From IMG/VR virus record IMGVR_UViG_3300042294_002009, positions 1 through 42,664 of that record: a stretch of DNA of 42,664 nucleotides. One strand, 5' to 3'. A program made the position numbers and the translations under genes. Every line of letters starts with the position of its first letter. Position 1 is the stretch's first letter. Below, piece by piece: positions 12,482-19,813 of the stretch. The notes beneath the pieces were generated by a model that was not told the origin of the DNA, ran no database searches, and was given only the letters and a program-made list of their open reading frames with translations. The DNA comes from a virus.

Positions 12482-13230
12482 ATGAGTTGGCTCTTTTCGC
12501 GGGCGCTGGTGGCGGAATACTCGGGGGCAAGCTGCTCGGGTGGCGAACCGTCTGCGCTGTTGAGCGTGATGCCTACGCCGCACAAGTTCTGGCACAGCGG
12601 CAAAACGATGGATGCCTTGAGCCTTTCCCGATTTGGTCTGACGTGTGCAGTTTTGACGGAAGACCTTGGTCGGGAATTGTTGACGTTGTTTCTGGCGGCT
12701 TCCCATGCCAAGACATCAGCAGCGCCGGCAAGGGTAAAGGACTCGACGGAGAACGCTCTGGACTCTGGCGCGAAATGGCCCGGATCGTTGGCGAGGTACG
12801 ACCGCGATTCGTGTTCGTGGAGAACTCGCCAATGCTCACTCTTCGAGGACTCGGAGCCGTGCTTGGAGACTTGGCCGCGATGGGGTTTGATGCAAGGTGG
12901 GGAGTGCTGGGAGCTTCCGCCATTGGCGCACCGCACCGAAGAGAGCGAATCTGGATTGCTGCCTACGCTGACCCTGATTTCGTGCGAGCACCCTGGACGT
13001 TTCAAGCTCAAAGAGGGGCAACAGACCTGCATAAGCATGGAGTTGGCGAAGCGGGACAAGTGGGCAGTTGGTGGGAAGTACAGCCCGAACCATGCAGCGT
13101 GGTTTATGGCATGGCCGGAGTGGTGGACAGACTTAGGCCATTCGGCAATGGACAAGTACCGTCTGTGGCGGCAACGGCATGGCGGATTTTGACGCACAAC
13201 TTAAATTCAACGACACCCGATGTCGCGTGA
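12478..13230 (+). CDS. Cassette 9: DNA cytosine-C5 methyltransferase
   Basis: A 250-residue C5 methyltransferase. Motif I is ALFAGAGGG, motif IV GGFPCQDIS with the catalytic Pro-Cys, motif VI FVENSP, motif VIII HRRERIWI and motif X GNGQVPSVAA. The target-recognition segment between VIII and X is short, as in compact phage enzymes. GTG 12478 follows AGGAAAG by 5-6 bases and overlaps the stop of the previous frame. It probably protects phage DNA against host restriction. The end runs 38 bases into the partial attC9. A second long frame overlaps nearly all of it (see 12482-13192). Confidence 0.85.
   Translation: MNELALFAGAGGGILGGKLLGWRTVCAVERDAYAAQVLAQRQNDGCLEPFPIWSDVCSFDGRPWSGIVDVVSGGFPCQDISSAGKGKGLDGERSGLWREMARIVGEVRPRFVFVENSPMLTLRGLGAVLGDLAAMGFDARWGVLGASAIGAPHRRERIWIAAYADPDFVRAPWTFQAQRGATDLHKHGVGEAGQVGSWWEVQPEPCSVVYGMAGVVDRLRPFGNGQVPSVAATAWRILTHNLNSTTPDVA
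12482..13192 (+). CDS. Tryptophan-rich protein encoded in the +1 frame of the methyltransferase gene
   Basis: A 236-residue frame starting at ATG 12482, shifted by one base against the methyltransferase. Segments such as LSRFGLTCAVLTED, ARYDRDSCSWRTRQCSLFED, CLETWPRWGLMQGGECWELP, SGLLPTLT and MAWPEWWTDLGHS look like a real, tryptophan-rich protein rather than a shadow. I recall phage database proteins with this ETWPRWG...GECWE...WPxxWTDL pattern. Its stop abuts the R'' box (TTTTGACGCACAAC), the normal place for a cassette gene to end, whereas the methyltransferase runs past it. Either both frames are translated, or this frame is conserved because it mirrors a conserved methyltransferase. Confidence 0.4.
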   Translation: MSWLFSRALVAEYSGASCSGGEPSALLSVMPTPHKFWHSGKTMDALSLSRFGLTCAVLTEDLGRELLTLFLAASHAKTSAAPARVKDSTENALDSGAKWPGSLARYDRDSCSWRTRQCSLFEDSEPCLETWPRWGLMQGGECWELPPLAHRTEESESGLLPTLTLISCEHPGRFKLKEGQQTCISMELAKRDKWAVGGKYSPNHAAWFMAWPEWWTDLGHSAMDKYRLWRQRHGGF

Positions 13231-13253
13231 ACGCGCTGCTCATGTCGCATAAC
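13193..13253 (+). repeat. Partial attC9 or attI-like region before intI
   Basis: R'' CGCACAAC (13193-13200) complements the cassette 9 start, but no matching right arm or GTTRRRY core follows. A second CGCATAAC lies at 13246-13253; read on the minus strand both are GTT-type cores (GTTATGCG, GTTGTGCG). This could be a decayed last attC, an attI in the orientation expected for the nearby intI, or both. Confidence 0.5.
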
Positions 13254-13281
13254 TCGGCACCCATCCACGGAGACCCGCACC

Positions 13282-14313
13282 ATGAGTGAAGTCATCGAAC
13301 GAGACGCGACAATCGCGCCGGTCAAACGCGACACGCCGGCACCGGCAAAGCCGCCCAAGCTGCTCGACCAGGTGCGCGAGCGCATCTGCGTGCTGCACTA
13401 TGCTCGCGCCACCGAGAAAACCTACCTGCACTGGATCAAGTTCTACATTCACTTTCACGACCTGCGCCACCCGCGCGACATGGGCGCCGCCGAAGTCGAA
13501 GCCTTCCTGTCCCACTTGGCCACGGTACGCGACGTTGCGGCAGGCACGCAGAACCAAGCCATGCACGCCATCCTGTTCCTCTACAAACAGGTGCTCGGCG
13601 TCGAACTCGGCTGGCTTGACAGCATCACCCGCGCCAAGCCCTCCAAGCGGCTGCCCGCCGTCCTCACTCAGGGCGAAGCACAGCGCCTGCTCGCTGCCAC
13701 GCGCGGCACGTCGGGCCTCGTCGTGAGGCTGCTCTACGGCACCGGCATGCGGCTCATGGAAGGCCTGCGCCTGCGCATCAAGGATGTCGATTTCGAGCGC
13801 AACCAGATCACCATCCGCGGCGGGAAAGGCGACAAGGATCGCATCACCATGCTGCCCACCAGCATCGTGCCGGTCCTTCGCGCGCACATCGCCCAACGCC
13901 GCGCCTGGCACGACAAGGATATGGCGCTCGGCAAAGCCGACGTCGAACTGCCGCACGCCCTCGAACGTAAGTACCCGAACGCCGGGCGTGAATGGGGCTG
14001 GCAATACATCTTCGCCGCGGCCGACTACAGCACCGATCCGCGCACCGGCGTCATCCGTCGCCATCACGTCCACGAAAAGACCATCCAGCGCCATGTGAAA
14101 GACGCCGCGCACCGTGCCGGCATCGACAAGCCGGCGCACCCGCACACGCTGCGCCACTCCTTCGCAACACATTTGCTCGAAGCCGGCTACGACATCCGCA
14201 CCGTGCAGGAGCTGCTCGGCCATTCTGATGTGGCCACCACCATGATCTACACCCACGTCCTCAACAAAGGCGGGCGAGGCGTCGTCAGCCCGCTCGATCG
14301 CGTTACCACTTAA
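13282..14313 (+). CDS. intI: Integron integrase (IntI-type tyrosine recombinase)
   Basis: A 343-residue tyrosine recombinase. Catalytic residues: Arg157 (GMRLMEGLRLR), Lys in GKGDKDR, His288-x-x-Arg291 (HTLRHSFATH), His314 (LLGHSD) and Tyr323 (MIYTHV). Residues about 226-262 (ALERKYPNAGREWGWQYIF, then STDPRTGVIRRHH) are the extra domain found in integron integrases and absent from phage Xer-like integrases; it binds folded attC sites. GGAGA lies 9 bases before ATG 13282. The gene is followed after 17 bases by parB in the phage early operon. A separate phage integrase exists at 17327, so this enzyme serves cassettes, not prophage integration. Confidence 0.92.
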   Translation: MSEVIERDATIAPVKRDTPAPAKPPKLLDQVRERICVLHYARATEKTYLHWIKFYIHFHDLRHPRDMGAAEVEAFLSHLATVRDVAAGTQNQAMHAILFLYKQVLGVELGWLDSITRAKPSKRLPAVLTQGEAQRLLAATRGTSGLVVRLLYGTGMRLMEGLRLRIKDVDFERNQITIRGGKGDKDRITMLPTSIVPVLRAHIAQRRAWHDKDMALGKADVELPHALERKYPNAGREWGWQYIFAAADYSTDPRTGVIRRHHVHEKTIQRHVKDAAHRAGIDKPAHPHTLRHSFATHLLEAGYDIRTVQELLGHSDVATTMIYTHVLNKGGRGVVSPLDRVTT

Positions 14314-14330
14314 CCCAGGAGACACCACCC

Positions 14331-16253
14331 ATGAACGCACCCCTCCCACCCGACGCAGTGGCCGTCGCCACCCTGCCGGTCGATGCAATCGTTGCCTCAC
14401 TCAGCAACCCTCGCAAGCGCTTCGACGATGCCTACATCAGCGAACTGGCCGACTCGATCAAGAACCACGGCCTGATCCAGCCGATCACCGTCCGCCCGCT
14501 CTCGCTCGATGCCCTGTTTGCCTTCAACAAAACCCGGATTGAGACCGACGAGCGCCCCACCTACGAGATCGTCGTCGGCGAATGTCGCTGGCGGGCCGCC
14601 AAGCAGGCCGGCCTGGCCGAGATCCCCGCCTTCTGGCGCGAACTGGACGACAAGCAGGTGCTCGAGATCCAGGTCATCGAGAACCTGCAGCGCCGCGACG
14701 TGCATCCCATCGAAGAGGCCGAAGGCTACCAGGCGCTGATCGCCAGGCACGGCTACACCGCCGACCAGATCGCCGCCAAGATCAGCAAGAGCCGCAGCTA
14801 CGTCTATGGCCGGCTCAAGTTCGCCAGCCTGTGCCGCGACGCGCGGGATGCCTTCTACGAAGGCCGGCTCGACGCCAGCGTGGCGCTGCTGGTCGCGCGC
14901 ATCCCCGGCGAAACGCTGCAGAAGAAAGCCACCAAGGAAGTCACCTGCGGCTATGACAACCAGCCGCTGTCCTACCGCAACGCCAAGACCCACATCCTCC
15001 ACCGCTACACGCTCAGCCTGGTGCAGGCCACCTTCAAGCCGAGCGATGCCACCCTGCTGCCCAAGGCCGGCAGCTGCACCGATTGCGACAAGCTCAGCGG
15101 CAACTGCCGCGACCTGTTCAACGATATCGACGATCCAAACGTCTGCACGGACCCCGATTGTTTCGAGGCCAAACGCGAAGCGCGCCGCGACCAACTGATC
15201 GCCCACGCCGAGAAACGCAAGATCCCGGTTTTCCTTGGCGACCAGGGGCGCCAGGAACTCAATGGCGACACCGAATACGTCAGCCTGGATGCCGAAGTCG
15301 ACGACGATGCCGAAGGGCGCACCTACCGCCAGATCCTCGGCGCCAAGGCGCCCGTCACCGCCATCATCGAGTTCCCCTACGGCAAGAAAGACCTGGCCGA
15401 ATGCGCGCCCCTCAATGCGCTGGAAGCTGCCTTACGCAAAGCCGGCTGGAAGCCAGCCGACGCGCCACCAGTGAACACGTCGGGCATGACAGCAGAGCAG
15501 ATCGCCGCCAGCGCCGCAGACCGCGCCGAACGCGAAAGACAGAACGCCGAACGCGAGGCCGCATGGGCGTGCAAGGAAGCAATGGTCGCCACCGAGAATG
15601 CCTGGCGCAAGAAACTCGGCGATACCGTCTGGCCACAACTCATCAACGCCGACCTCGATGTCTCGCGGCAGACCGAGATCGTCCTGCACGCCCTCGCCGC
15701 CGCCTGGATGCGCATGCAAGTCGAATATACCGGCTTCGAGGAAGATGCGCTGAAGACCTACCTCGACATCACCCTGCCCAAAGAATACGACGACCAGATC
15801 GAACTGAACAACGTGCTGCAGGCGATGCAGAAGGCCTCGCTCGGCACGCTGCTGGCCATGATGTTCGACGAGTTCGCCTGGGACAGCCGCGAGCTGCATG
15901 CGCATATGCTCGAAGACGGCCAGCCAGCCCCGCTGCCGCACACCCTGCTCACCCTCGCCGAGGCCTTCGAGGTCGATCCCGACGCCTTGCGCGAACCGGA
16001 AGTGCAGCCCAAAACTGCAAAAGCCAAGGCCGCGAAACCCGTTTCTCCCCCTTCCAATGCTGCGCAAGCGCCAGCGTCAAGCGCGCCCCCGGCTGCGCCG
16101 GCGAAGGCCCAAAGCCCCGCGAAGAAACCCGCCGCGAAAAAGGCCAAGGCCAAGGCTGATCCAGCGCCGACTACGTCGGCGAACGAGCCGGCTGCGCCGG
16201 CAAAAACCACTCCGATGCCGGCGTGGCCATTTCCGACGGGAGCACAAGCCTGA
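14331..16253 (+). CDS. ParB/RepB/Spo0J-type protein
   Basis: A 640-residue protein. The N-terminal part is a ParB/Srx-like domain ([67 protein letters not shown]), followed by a helix-turn-helix ([19 protein letters not shown]). A mid-protein cysteine cluster ([24 protein letters not shown]) probably binds zinc. The C-terminus is an Ala/Pro/Lys-rich tail. Large phage ParB-like proteins of this layout occur beside SSB and may act as CTP-dependent clamps or nucleases on phage DNA. AGGAGA precedes the ATG. TGATG overlap with ssb. Confidence 0.85.
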   Translation: MNAPLPPDAVAVATLPVDAIVASLSNPRKRFDDAYISELADSIKNHGLIQPITVRPLSLDALFAFNKTRIETDERPTYEIVVGECRWRAAKQAGLAEIPAFWRELDDKQVLEIQVIENLQRRDVHPIEEAEGYQALIARHGYTADQIAAKISKSRSYVYGRLKFASLCRDARDAFYEGRLDASVALLVARIPGETLQKKATKEVTCGYDNQPLSYRNAKTHILHRYTLSLVQATFKPSDATLLPKAGSCTDCDKLSGNCRDLFNDIDDPNVCTDPDCFEAKREARRDQLIAHAEKRKIPVFLGDQGRQELNGDTEYVSLDAEVDDDAEGRTYRQILGAKAPVTAIIEFPYGKKDLAECAPLNALEAALRKAGWKPADAPPVNTSGMTAEQIAASAADRAERERQNAEREAAWACKEAMVATENAWRKKLGDTVWPQLINADLDVSRQTEIVLHALAAAWMRMQVEYTGFEEDALKTYLDITLPKEYDDQIELNNVLQAMQKASLGTLLAMMFDEFAWDSRELHAHMLEDGQPAPLPHTLLTLAEAFEVDPDALREPEVQPKTAKAKAAKPVSPPSNAAQAPASSAPPAAPAKAQSPAKKPAAKKAKAKADPAPTTSANEPAAPAKTTPMPAWPFPTGAQA

Positions 16254-16693
16254 TGGCCTCCGTCAATAAAGTCATCCTGGTCGGCAACCTCGGCAAAGAC
16301 CCCGAGGTGCGCTACACGCCGAACGGCGACTCAATCACCAACATCACCGTGGCCACCACTGACCAGTGGAAGGACAAGCAAACCGGCGAGAAGAAGGAAG
16401 CCACCGAGTGGCATCGCGTGGTGTTCTTCGGCAAGCTGGCCGAGATCGCCGGGCAGTACCTCAAGAAGGGCCGGCAGGTCTACCTCGAGGGCGCGCTGCG
16501 CACCCGCAAGTGGCAGGACAAGGAAGGCGTCGATCGCTACACCACCGAGATCGTCGCCAGTGAAATGAAGATGCTCGGAGCCAAGCAGGAGGGCGCCACA
16601 CCGGCACCCGCCGCCGCCTCAACGCCAGCACCTGCAGCAGCCCCGGCATCCGCCGGCAACTTCAACGATTTTGAAGACGACATCCCGTTCTAG
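16253..16693 (+). CDS. ssb: Single-stranded DNA-binding protein
   Basis: A 146-residue SSB. The OB fold starts [19 protein letters not shown] and includes [34 protein letters not shown] and [12 protein letters not shown]. An Ala/Pro-rich linker leads to the acidic interaction tip DFEDDIPF. The ATG overlaps the stop of the parB-like gene. It coats single-stranded DNA during phage replication and could affect folding of attC bottom strands, the substrate of the neighbouring IntI; that link is inference. Confidence 0.95.
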   Translation: MASVNKVILVGNLGKDPEVRYTPNGDSITNITVATTDQWKDKQTGEKKEATEWHRVVFFGKLAEIAGQYLKKGRQVYLEGALRTRKWQDKEGVDRYTTEIVASEMKMLGAKQEGATPAPAAASTPAPAAAPASAGNFNDFEDDIPF

Positions 16694-16695
16694 CC

Positions 16696-16950
16696 ATGAC
16701 CGCCCTCGCCCTGCTGGCCAGCACATTCTTCCTGGTCTTCTTCCTCGGCCTGCAGTCCCTGATCGTCAATGGCGGGCACCGACTGGCGGCCTTCTGCAAC
16801 AGTCTGGCCATCGGCCTGTCGCAGCTCACGCTCTACAAGCTAGCGCCGGACGCCACCGGCATCGAAATCGTCGCCTACCTGGCCGGCGGTCCGTTCGGCG
16901 TGGTCTGCGCCATGGAGGTTTTCACCAGATGGAGAAATCGCCGTGGCTGA
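16696..16950 (+). CDS. Small membrane protein
   Basis: An 84-residue protein with two or three hydrophobic segments (LALLASTFFLVFFLGLQSL, AFCNSLAIGLSQLTLYKL, GIEIVAYLAGGPFGVVCAM). It follows ssb after a 2-base gap and overlaps the next gene by 8 bases. Function unknown. Confidence 0.65.
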   Translation: MTALALLASTFFLVFFLGLQSLIVNGGHRLAAFCNSLAIGLSQLTLYKLAPDATGIEIVAYLAGGPFGVVCAMEVFTRWRNRRG

Positions 16951-17134
16951 CGAAATCGACATCGCCAACGATCGCGCCGAAGCCGACACCGAGCGCGCAA
17001 TCGCCGACGCCCGTGACAAAGCCAGCCAGATCCCGGCCGGCGTCGCCGGCGACTGCGATCTGTGCGGCGACTGGTCCGGCCGCCTGGTAGGCGGTGCCTG
17101 CGCGCGCTGCCGTGACCGGTACCGGCTGCCCTGA
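16943..17134 (+). CDS. TraR/DksA-like zinc-finger protein
   Basis: A 63-residue protein with an N-terminal helix (DEIDIANDRAEADTERAI) and a C4 zinc finger CDLCG...CARC at its end. This matches short TraR-type members of the DksA family, which bind RNA polymerase through the secondary channel and change promoter choice. Phage TraR proteins of about 60-75 residues are common. The start overlaps the upstream membrane-protein gene. Confidence 0.7.
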   Translation: MADEIDIANDRAEADTERAIADARDKASQIPAGVAGDCDLCGDWSGRLVGGACARCRDRYRLP

Positions 17135-17136
17135 CC

Positions 17137-17472
17137 ATGGCTACCCCCACCCTGCCCGATGAATTCTTCAGCATTGCCGAGCTGCAGGCCACCGCCGGCA
17201 GTCCGCAGCGAGCACGCATCATTGCCTGGCTGATCAGCAGCAGGGTTCCCCACGTCATCGGCCTGCATGGCTGGCCGCTGGTCTATCGCGATCGACTCTT
17301 GCCACAACACTACAGCGAGGCGCAGAATGCTTCCCCTACCCAGACCTTCGATTTCTCCGCCATCCATGCCACCCGCAGGACGCCCGCGCTGCGCTGCCAA
17401 CAGAGACCTGCCACCGGGAATGATCCGGCGCGTGCGCGGCGGATCAACCCGGTACTACTTCCAGCATCCTGA
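17137..17472 (+). CDS. DUF4224-like small protein before the integrase
   Basis: A 111-residue frame. The first 60 residues (DEFFSIAELQATAGSPQR, RIIAWLISSRVPHVI, GWPLVYRDRL) fit the DUF4224 pattern of small proteins found directly upstream of phage integrases, which may serve as excisionases or integration helpers. The C-terminal half overlaps the start of the integrase gene in another frame and is probably less constrained. Confidence 0.6.
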   Translation: MATPTLPDEFFSIAELQATAGSPQRARIIAWLISSRVPHVIGLHGWPLVYRDRLLPQHYSEAQNASPTQTFDFSAIHATRRTPALRCQQRPATGNDPARARRINPVLLPAS

Positions 17473-18478
17473 CGGCAGCCAGCCGCCCCTGGGCGGCGAT
17501 TTCGACGAGGCCGTGAAGAAGTGGACGGCCATGCGCGTCAAGCCGCTCAACGGGGCTCAGGACGTCTTCTCGACGATCGCCAAGGAATTCCGCACGAAGG
17601 GCCTGACCGAAGTCTCGCCGCGCACCAAGAAGCGCCTGTCGGCAAAAACTCAGAAGGAATATGAAGCCGCACTCGACCGCCTTGAAGCCGTCTTCAAGGA
17701 CGCGCCCATGGCCACGATCAAGCCGGTACACGTCGGCAAGCTGCTTGACGAACTGGCCGGCACGCCGGTGCTGGCCAACCGCATCAAGGCCACGCTCTCG
17801 CGCATGTGGAACTGGGCGCGATCACGCGGGAAGACGGACCTACCCAACCCTTGCACCGGCGTCGAAGGCTACGCCGAAGAAGTGCGCACAGTCCTGGTCA
17901 CGGCGGAAATGTTCTGGGCGATCTACGATCGCGGCGACCAGGTGCTACGAGACTGGATGCGTCTGGACATCGTCATCGGCCAACGGGTCAGCGACATCAC
18001 CAGAATCATGCGCACCGACGTGGTGACTGACGGCGACAAGAAGGATGCGCTGCGGTACCGATCGACCAAAACAGGAACGCTCGGCCTGATGGCCGTCGAG
18101 CGCGACCTGAAGGCGCTGATCGAGGAGCTGAAGGAACGCAAGCGGAAGGCGACCGGCCCCTGGCTGCTGCAGACGGACGAGGGCCAGCGAGTAACCCACG
18201 CCATGTTGCGCAATCGATTCGACGATGCCAGGATCAAGGCCAGGGAAGATCTCGGCGAGATATTCATCGACTGGCAGATGAGGGATCTGCGCAAAACGAG
18301 TCTCAACCAGGCAGCCACGCTCGAGGAGGCGCGCCGACGCGGATTGCATACCGATCCGCGCACAACCGCACGTCATTACGAGGTGCGAATCGACACGCTA
18401 CCGGGATCAATCCCGATGCGGCCAGAGGAGGCGGAATTACTGACATCTGTCAGTAATTCAGACAAAAAAACGGGCTAG
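17327..18478 (+). CDS. int: Phage tyrosine integrase
   Basis: A 383-residue integrase. The N-terminus (NRDLPPGMIRRVRGGSTRYYF) is the DUF3596/AP2-like arm-binding part; an SAM-like core-binding domain follows (TQKEYEAALDRLEAVF). The catalytic domain shows Arg in DIVIGQRVSDI, a central MRDLRKTSLNQA box and the C-terminal RTTARHYEVR with the tyrosine. ATG 17327 has GAGGCG upstream; ATG 17366 is an alternative. It lies next to the attP core and the CTGTCAGTAATTC sites, which identifies it as the enzyme for prophage integration, distinct from IntI. Confidence 0.9.
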   Translation: MLPLPRPSISPPSMPPAGRPRCAANRDLPPGMIRRVRGGSTRYYFQHPDGSQPPLGGDFDEAVKKWTAMRVKPLNGAQDVFSTIAKEFRTKGLTEVSPRTKKRLSAKTQKEYEAALDRLEAVFKDAPMATIKPVHVGKLLDELAGTPVLANRIKATLSRMWNWARSRGKTDLPNPCTGVEGYAEEVRTVLVTAEMFWAIYDRGDQVLRDWMRLDIVIGQRVSDITRIMRTDVVTDGDKKDALRYRSTKTGTLGLMAVERDLKALIEELKERKRKATGPWLLQTDEGQRVTHAMLRNRFDDARIKAREDLGEIFIDWQMRDLRKTSLNQAATLEEARRRGLHTDPRTTARHYEVRIDTLPGSIPMRPEEAELLTSVSNSDKKTG

Positions 18479-18506
18479 CGCAATGCTAACCCGTTGAAGT
18501 TTTGGT
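18470..18506 (+). terminator. Terminator at the end of int
   Basis: ACGGG-C-TAGC and GCTA-A-CCCGT (18470-18494) form a hairpin around GCAAT, followed by TGAAGTTTTGG. It overlaps the int stop codon and ends at the attP core. Confidence 0.6.
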
Positions 18507-18547
18507 GCTGTTGGCCGGAATCGAACTGGCGACCTACTGATTACGAA
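18503..18547 (-). other. attP: attP core: 3' part of a tRNA-Thr(CGU) gene
   Basis: On the minus strand the 45 bases read from the anticodon loop (TTCGTAA) through the T arm (AGTTCGATTCC) to CCA. The 5' half and a proper anticodon stem are absent, so it is not a functional tRNA gene. A tRNA 3' end beside an integrase is the typical phage crossover segment, so the phage should integrate into a tRNA-Thr(CGU) gene and restore its 3' end. Confidence 0.8.
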
Positions 18548-18673
18548 GCAGAAGCCAAAGTCCAACAAAACAGCAAGTTAATTCAATTCTGTCAGTAATT
18601 CAGGCATCGATTATACCCGCGTGGTTGAGCCATTTTCGCCGGAATTACTGACAGAAAATAGCACCGCCCGCGC

Positions 18674-18760
18674 CTAGTCAAACCCCACCCACCGCCCCTG
18701 ATCATCCAGCCCCCGGCTGGCCAGCTCCTCGCGGGCGATCTGCTGCAGGGTCTGGTCCAT
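18674..18760 (-). CDS. Possible 28-residue peptide
   Basis: ATG 18760 with GGAGC upstream encodes MDQTLQQIAREELASRG and ends RWVGFD. The helical start resembles the beginning of small phage proteins, but the size gives little support. It lies between attP and the Dam gene at the tail of the late operon. Otherwise the stretch 18655-18828 shows nothing clear. Confidence 0.25.
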   Translation of the reverse strand: MDQTLQQIAREELASRGLDDQGRWVGFD

Positions 18761-18828
18761 GGTGGGCTCCGGATGCGTTGGCGACGTCGGCAGCAACGCT
18801 CTGGTGCCGGCACGAGTCAAGCGCTTTG

Positions 18829-19620
18829 TCAGAATAATTGCCCCAGGTCCGAGATCTCCCAGTTGGTGATCACCAGCTCGCGGCTGGCGCGGCGCGAGTC
18901 GGCGGTACCGACCGAGTAGGTGATCTCCAGGTCGTGCATCACCAGGCCGTCAAAGGCCTCGCGGATCTGCGGATGGTCGTTGATGCTGACCATCATGCGG
19001 CCCTTGATGGTGCGCATGGCGCTGGCCAGCGCCTGGTATTCGCTGAAGGGAAACGGCACGCCATAGCCCTCGGTCTGCCAGTAGGGCGGATCGGCGTAGA
19101 AGAAGGTGTGGGCGCGATCGTAGCGTGTCAGGCAATCCAGCCAGGGCAGGTTCTCGACGGTGGTGCCGTTGGCCAAGCGCAGGTGTGCGGCCGACAGGCT
19201 CTCCTCGATCCGCAGCAGGTTGATCGCTGGCGCGGTGGTGGCGGTGCCGAAGGACTGGCTTTCGACGCGGCCACCGAAGGCGTGATGCTGCAGGTAGTAG
19301 AAGCGCGCGGCGCGCTGGATGTCGGTGAGCGTCTCGGGCTGAGTGTCCTGCAGCCACTTGAACACCTGGCGGCTGGTCAGCGCCCACTTGAACTGCCGCA
19401 CGAACTCCTCGAGGTGGTGCTGCACCACGCGGTAGAGGTTGATCAGCTCGCCATTAACGTCGTTTAGGATCTCGCAGGGCGCCGGCACCGGCCGCAGGAA
19501 ATAGAGCGCCGCGCCACCGCAAAACAACTCGACGTAGCAATCATGGGGCGGGAAGAGTGGAATGAGGCGATCGGCCAGGCGGCGCTTGCCGCCGAGCCAG
19601 GGAATGAGGGGTGCAGACAT
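18829..19620 (-). CDS. D12-class DNA adenine-N6 methyltransferase (Dam-like)
   Basis: A 263-residue methyltransferase. The N-terminus PLIPWLGGKRRLADRLIPLF and YVELFCGGAALYF is the AdoMet-binding start of D12 enzymes; DVNGELINLYRVV follows; the catalytic motif is FYADPPYW (DPPY). ATG 19620 was chosen because homologues start MxxPLIPWxGGKRRL; upstream codons lie in a palindromic leader. It is the last gene of the minus-strand late operon. It may protect phage DNA from restriction or regulate packaging and host interaction. Confidence 0.9.
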   Translation of the reverse strand: MSAPLIPWLGGKRRLADRLIPLFPPHDCYVELFCGGAALYFLRPVPAPCEILNDVNGELINLYRVVQHHLEEFVRQFKWALTSRQVFKWLQDTQPETLTDIQRAARFYYLQHHAFGGRVESQSFGTATTAPAINLLRIEESLSAAHLRLANGTTVENLPWLDCLTRYDRAHTFFYADPPYWQTEGYGVPFPFSEYQALASAMRTIKGRMMVSINDHPQIREAFDGLVMHDLEITYSVGTADSRRASRELVITNWEISDLGQLF

Positions 19621-19653
19621 GGTGAGCCCTCGATTCTGGTAGGCTTCGGCCCG

Positions 19654-19750
19654 CCACGCGCGTGGTGGGTAGGCCTTGGCCAAGGCTCACAGGTGCATGC
19701 CTGTGGGTTGCGGCGACCGGTGGGGGTGGTGACACACCCTGCCGGTCGCC
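19654..19750 (-). ncRNA. Palindrome-rich leader upstream of the Dam-like gene (candidate structured RNA)
   Basis: Four consecutive palindromes lie within 100 bases upstream of the gene: CCACGCGCGTGG (19654-19665), GCCTTGGCCAAGGC (19673-19686), CACAGGTGCATGCCTGTG (19688-19705) and the 9-bp arms GGCGACCGG/CCGGTCGCC (19712-19750) enclosing GGGTG/CACCC. I recall a similar leader before D12 methylases of other prophages, which is why these genes are often annotated with a spurious N-terminal extension. Function unknown: a cis-regulatory RNA, a protein-binding site or a recombination target. Confidence 0.5.
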
Positions 19751-19813
19751 TACTCTTTTACTGCTGTCGTCGGCGGCGTAGTGCGGCCGATCGAGGCCGC
19801 AGAATCCCCGACC

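Larger units (their letters stand above)
8703..14313 (+). mobile_element. Phage-borne integron: nine gene cassettes plus integron integrase
   Basis: Nine consecutive plus-strand cassettes (boundaries at about 8703, 9182, 9454, 9852, 10297, 10755, 11670, 12095 and 12421) end in attC sites. The first bases of each cassette pair with the inverse core at its own end: GTTAGGGCG/CGCCCTAAC, GTTCTGCG/CGCAGAAC, GTTGGAGGGC/GCCCTCCAAC, GTTATGCGC/GCGCATAAC, GTTGTGCG/CGCACAAC, GTTATGCAC/GTGCATAAC, GTTCGGCG/CGCCGAAC. This is the diagnostic rule of excisable cassettes. An IntI gene follows at 13282. IntI lies at the distal end of the array and in the same direction as the cassettes, unlike most integrons. 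Confidence 0.92.
18434..18654. repeat. Four arm-type sites around attP (CTGTCAGTAATTC)
   Basis: CTGTCAGTAATTC is perfect at 18447-18459 and 18589-18601 (plus) and 18642-18654 (minus), with a 12/13 match at 18434-18446 (minus). The first two form a perfect 24-bp inverted repeat at the end of int. They flank the tRNA-like core at 18503-18547 on both sides, the expected layout of integrase arm sites. The first pair lies inside the int coding end. Confidence 0.75.

Noticed and set aside
8703-13200. Cassettes read on the minus strand (orientation fitting a normal intI-attI layout)
   Set aside because: The core pairing alone is symmetric, but genes start 2-40 bases after the left core and stop at the right inverse core on the plus strand, which is the normal cassette polarity.
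13282-14313. IntI as the phage's own integrase
   Set aside because: It carries the integron-specific extra domain, lies beside attC sites, and a separate integrase with attP exists at 17327-18660.
16140-16180. Match to the dispersed repeat in the parB-like gene (CCAGCGCCGACTACG)
   Set aside because: Only the first 11-12 bases agree, within an Ala/Pro-rich linker where such GC-rich words are expected.
18503-18547. Functional tRNA gene
   Set aside because: Only the part from the anticodon loop to CCA is present; acceptor 5' strand, D arm and a matched anticodon stem are missing.
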